A stretch of 64,000 bases of DNA from UBA6168 sp964423205 (lineage in GTDB: Bacteria; Bacteroidota; Bacteroidia; Chitinophagales; Saprospiraceae), in assembly GCA_964423205.1 (NCBI GenBank), contig CAYRDX010000012.1:16264-80263 (forward strand). Direction: 5' to 3'. How positions within the stretch are numbered: position 1 is the first letter of the stretch; each line of letters opens with the position of its first letter. Position numbers and translations under genes: made by a program. The notes below the pieces were generated by a model. The model was not told the origin of the DNA. It did no database searches and saw only the letters and a program-made list of their open reading frames with translations. Shown piece by piece: positions 60,724 to 64,000 of the stretch.

Positions 60724-63702
60724 ATGACTTTGAAGCACTTATACGGTTTACTGATACTTTTTGGACTCGCGGTGAGTTTATCTTTGTCATCATGCAAAAG
60801 AAAAGTGGCCAAAGAGGGTGTCATTTTGCCATTTGCCGGAGTGGATGAGCAACAGGTGGATTCTTTGTTGGGCACGATGAGTCTTCAGGAAAAAATTGGG
60901 CAGATGCTCATTTGGGCACCCTCTCCAATCGATTCATCAAAGAAAGAGGTCATTTTTCAACAAGTTTCCAAAGGAAGAGTAGGTGGATTGCTGCTGTCTG
61001 AGTGCAGCGTGTTTGATTACCTTTTAACAGCCGATAGCAGCACTAAACTGGCACCTCTGCCTTTGTTTCTGGCAAGCAGGGAAAAGATTTCCCTTCATAA
61101 TCAATTCAGCGAGCTACTGAAGTTTCCTCTTCCTTACACACTGGCCTCAATTGATTCTTTTTCGCTGGAGAAGATTTTCGAAAAACATTACCTGCAACAG
61201 TGTGAGGCTTTGGGCGTAAATCTGGTTATTCATCCATCAATAGAGCCAAAACCAAATGTAGAATCAGGCTTTGAATTGACTGAATTTGGCGGAAACAGGT
61301 TACTCCGACAAGAAGCACAAACGAGAATTTTTCAGAGCCTTCAAGAGAAGAAGATTCTCTCTGTTCCTTCAGGATTTAGCGATAAAGCCATCATAGAAGT
61401 TGACAGTCTCAGAGATAGTTTATTTAGCCACTATTTTGCTTTTACCAATCAAGGCTTGGGTGCTTTATTTTTGGATGATAAAATATTTCAGAGCGATAGT
61501 CTGAAAGAAAGGTCACAGCGATTCCTTAAAGAATACCTGGAAGAAAGTTTTAACTTTCATGGACTGATAGTGGCACAACTCGACCGTTTGGAATCTCCAG
61601 CCACTAAAATTGCCATGGGTGCCGATCTGTTTATTACTGATGATGCACAGAAGGCTTTTTATTCTATTTTGAAACTAATAGAAAGGGGGCGATTATCTGA
61701 ATCGGATCTGAATAATAAAGTCCGGCTGATTCTCCGGGCTAAAGCCTGGATATACAATGGCAGTATCCCAGAAAAATCAGGTAGCCAGGAGAGAATACCC
61801 AATCCCAAACCAGCTGAACCAGTGGCTCAGATGGAGTATGAATCCGACAGTATAGATTCTCTGAAGCTCAATGCGATTTCGGCGAAGGCAGAGGATTTGG
61901 AACATTATTTCAAAGATGAAAACTGGGAGTTTCTGGCTCGGCATATTTATGAACGCTCTGTAATAGTTGCTTCCAATCCAAAGTCAATATTGCCTCTTTC
62001 AAATTCTATAGGTAGCAGGTTCCTTTTGGCGGTACACAGTTCACAGGACATGACTGTTTTCCAGAATACTTTTGAAAAATTCGCAGCACTGGAATCGAAG
62101 CGTTACCCACCGGGGCCGGTTAACTACCTTTATCCTCCTGCCATCAATAAACCATTGGCTGAGCTCGTTCAATTGATTTTATTGGATAACATCGAAATTG
62201 ACACTATACGTCATGCTGCTTTTCTGGAAAACCTGCAAAAGTTGTCTGGCGAACATGGTGTCGTCATATTGAATTTTGGAAATCCTGTCAACCTGAAGTT
62301 TTTGCCTAAGGATGTTTCCATCTTACAGGTTTTTGAGCGCAATGATATAACTGAGTCTTATGCAGCACAATTAGTATTTGGTGCAGTCAGCAGCCACGGA
62401 AAATTACCTGTTTCAGTTTCGAATGAATTTCCTGTCGGAACCCATTTCCCAATTCCCCAAACCCGAATGGGATATGCTTTGCCGGAGACTGTTGGCATTT
62501 CAGGTGCTTCCTTATCCGGTATTAATGCCATAGCGGAAACTGCCATTGAAAACGGAGTCTTTCCCGGATGCCAGGTTTTGTTTGCAAAAGATGGTAAAAT
62601 CATCTTGAACAGGTCTTTTGGAACCCATTCCACGCGAGATAAAGTGGATGTGGCAACCTCTGATTTATACGATATAGCTTCCGTTACCAAAGTGAGTGCG
62701 ACTACAATCGCCCTCATGAAATTGGTGGATGAGGGGAGAATAAATATCAGCAAACCTTTGGGCAGTTACCTTAACATCAAGAATAATCCTGAACTCGGGG
62801 CAGTGACTATTGAAAGTTTGTTGCGGCATACATCTGGCCTGCCGTCGCAAATGCCAATTTCATCTTTAATAAGAACAAACAGCGTCCCAAACCGTGGTTG
62901 CAATGACCTCTATTGCAGAAAGAAAAATAAGACCCACACTGTTCAGGTAGCTGACCAGGTTTATCTCAAAAAATCGGCACAGGACTCCTTGTGGGAAAGG
63001 GTATTCAGGGCAAAGGTGAACGACAACAAGCGTTTTCGATACAGTGATGTTAATTTCTTTTTGCTTCAAAAATTGGTTGAGGAGATAACAAACTTGTCTC
63101 TCGATACTTACGTGCGAAAGAGTTTCTATGAACCGCTTGGCTTGCAACACACTACTTTTAATCCTTTGAATAAATTTAAGAAGAGTGAAATCATACCCAC
63201 CGAACAAGACAGAAAATGGAGGAGAACTTTGGTACATGGCTTCGTACATGACCCTGCTGCAGCAATATTGGGTGGGGTAGGTGGCAATGCAGGTGTATTT
63301 TCCAATGCAGAGGACTTGGCCGTGATTTTCCAAATGTTGCTCAATAAAGGAAACTACGCAGGTGTACAGTATGTAAACCCAGCCACGGTGGAGGAATTTA
63401 CCTACACCAGACGCTCCAAAAGACGTGGCCTCGGTTTTGACATTCCTGCTGAACACCGCTATCCGGCTTATTCGCGGTTTACCTCAAAACTTTCTTATGG
63501 TCATACTGGGTTCACAGGAACCTGTGTTTGGGTGGACCCCGCCAACCATTCGATTTTTGTGTTTTTATCGAACCGGGTAAACCCCAATGCCAGTAACAGC
63601 AAAATCTTTTCCGAAGCGGTAAGAAGCAGAATTCACACGATATTTTACGAAGCACAGAATTCGTTTACTCCGCGATTGCCGGAATTGACATACCAGAACT
63701 GA
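60724..63702 (+). CDS. Lipoprotein fusing a degenerate GH3 domain to a class C beta-lactamase-like domain
   Basis: 992 residues with a lipobox (LSLSSCKRK). Residues about 45-590 follow the GH3 beta-N-acetylhexosaminidase plan (MSLQEKIGQMLIWAP, KGRVGGLLLSE, PLPLFLASREK) but the catalytic features are lost: the His-Gly-Asp-type loop is absent (SVPSGFSDK) and the position of the nucleophile Asp reads GLIVAQLDRLE. Residues about 595-985 are a serine hydrolase with SVTK (Ser653), YSDVNFFLLQKL, LLRHTSGLPSQ and GHTGFTGT. NagZ-like GH3 plus beta-lactamase-type fusions in this phylum are linked to cell-wall muropeptide turnover; here only the second domain looks active. Stop codon is the last of the window's genes. 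Confidence 0.9.
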   Translation: MTLKHLYGLLILFGLAVSLSLSSCKRKVAKEGVILPFAGVDEQQVDSLLGTMSLQEKIGQMLIWAPSPIDSSKKEVIFQQVSKGRVGGLLLSECSVFDYLLTADSSTKLAPLPLFLASREKISLHNQFSELLKFPLPYTLASIDSFSLEKIFEKHYLQQCEALGVNLVIHPSIEPKPNVESGFELTEFGGNRLLRQEAQTRIFQSLQEKKILSVPSGFSDKAIIEVDSLRDSLFSHYFAFTNQGLGALFLDDKIFQSDSLKERSQRFLKEYLEESFNFHGLIVAQLDRLESPATKIAMGADLFITDDAQKAFYSILKLIERGRLSESDLNNKVRLILRAKAWIYNGSIPEKSGSQERIPNPKPAEPVAQMEYESDSIDSLKLNAISAKAEDLEHYFKDENWEFLARHIYERSVIVASNPKSILPLSNSIGSRFLLAVHSSQDMTVFQNTFEKFAALESKRYPPGPVNYLYPPAINKPLAELVQLILLDNIEIDTIRHAAFLENLQKLSGEHGVVILNFGNPVNLKFLPKDVSILQVFERNDITESYAAQLVFGAVSSHGKLPVSVSNEFPVGTHFPIPQTRMGYALPETVGISGASLSGINAIAETAIENGVFPGCQVLFAKDGKIILNRSFGTHSTRDKVDVATSDLYDIASVTKVSATTIALMKLVDEGRINISKPLGSYLNIKNNPELGAVTIESLLRHTSGLPSQMPISSLIRTNSVPNRGCNDLYCRKKNKTHTVQVADQVYLKKSAQDSLWERVFRAKVNDNKRFRYSDVNFFLLQKLVEEITNLSLDTYVRKSFYEPLGLQHTTFNPLNKFKKSEIIPTEQDRKWRRTLVHGFVHDPAAAILGGVGGNAGVFSNAEDLAVIFQMLLNKGNYAGVQYVNPATVEEFTYTRRSKRRGLGFDIPAEHRYPAYSRFTSKLSYGHTGFTGTCVWVDPANHSIFVFLSNRVNPNASNSKIFSEAVRSRIHTIFYEAQNSFTPRLPELTYQN

Positions 63703-63734
63703 CCCTGCCGGTTTCCTTTCAACCAACTTGCCCC

Positions 63735-63773
63735 AAAAAAAAGCTACTCCTGTTTCAATGAACCGGAGTAGCT
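63735..63773 (-). terminator. Terminator for a leftward gene beyond the right edge
   Basis: Perfect 9-bp stem AGCTACTCC/GGAGTAGCT (63742-63750, 63765-63773) followed in the minus direction by eight T residues. No minus-strand gene lies between it and 64000, so it serves an off-window transcript or the end of the plus-strand gene less efficiently. Confidence 0.7.
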
Positions 63774-64000
63774 CCACACACTATAAGAACACCCACTAAT
63801 ACTTTGGTTTGAAGTTGTTTGCCCCGAGTACTCGGGGTGAGTTGTTTGAAGATCGCCTTTCTCTCTGGTGTCAAAAAAATCTTCAATCTATTATCATGTA
63901 ATCGGATATCTGAAATCAAAAAAAACTACATGAATTAATAGTCATAACAGTAATTCTCACTTTGAAAAAAAGCTAAATTGAATGGGTTAATTGAATAAAA
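63774..64000. other. End of window: AT-rich non-coding DNA with a CCCCGAGTACTCGGGG palindrome
   Basis: The 16-bp perfect palindrome CCCCGAGTACTCGGGG lies at 63822-63837, the third copy in the window (others inside repeat copies B and D). No gene was recognised in the remaining bases. Confidence 0.8.

Overview
This 64-kb window comes from a member of the Bacteroidota, most likely a Saprospiria-type (Haliscomenobacter/Lewinella-like) bacterium. That placement is inference from gene content. The markers are a six-gene Na+-translocating NADH:quinone reductase operon, a PorP/SprF protein and C-terminal sorting domains of the type IX secretion system (T9SS), an Oar-like TonB-dependent receptor, PUR-alpha-like and DUF3127 small proteins, an HU-fold/SPOR protein, and many copies of the Bacteroidota -7 promoter box TAnnTTTG in front of genes. 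No rRNA, tRNA, CRISPR array, transposase, integrase or phage gene was recognised.

Layout. 0-7 kb: end of an Oar-like receptor, yebC, a GNAT acetyltransferase and a catalytically degenerate amidohydrolase, separated by repeat-rich gaps. 7-16 kb: a T9SS-secreted metzincin protease, a sugar-epimerase-like reductase, an orphan DNA methyltransferase and a 1030-residue exported coiled-coil protein. 16-19.4 kb: a leftward cluster esterase-fbp-pyrR-pyrB (gluconeogenesis and pyrimidine synthesis). 19.5-28 kb: an ABC exporter, a PUR-type nucleic-acid-binding protein, a phosphodiesterase and HU/SPOR pair, an M1 peptidase and a YtcJ-like lipoprotein. 28.2-30.4 kb: a compact restriction-modification pair flanked by palindromes. 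30.4-38.8 kb: an exported amidase and the nqrABCDEF operon, whose NqrA carries an unusual N-terminal membrane anchor. 39-51 kb: PorP/SprF, PnuC, small conserved proteins, GH2 glycosidase, a frameshifted HD-domain pseudogene, a methyltransferase and a DUF4143 ATPase, with most gaps filled by one dispersed repeat family. 51-64 kb: a second metzincin paralogue, UDP-glucose dehydrogenase, a DUF3089 lipoprotein, an MltA-type transglycosylase, a barrel-like protein, a DUF3267 membrane protein and a GH3/beta-lactamase fusion lipoprotein.

The most notable theme is non-coding. A repeat family (copies at 40212, 41404, 46768, 49494 and 50888) has a conserved core end carrying an outward-facing TAnnTTTG box in several copies, joined to variable arms built of 7-nt units. 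Two copies are the same 226-bp length and nearly identical in opposite orientation, about 8 kb apart. Unrelated 7-nt tandem tracts also occur before yebC and between fbp and pyrR, and several palindrome families punctuate other gaps. Together these suggest a process that creates 7-nt-periodic intergenic DNA and can donate promoters to neighbouring genes. All of this was read by eye without database searches.
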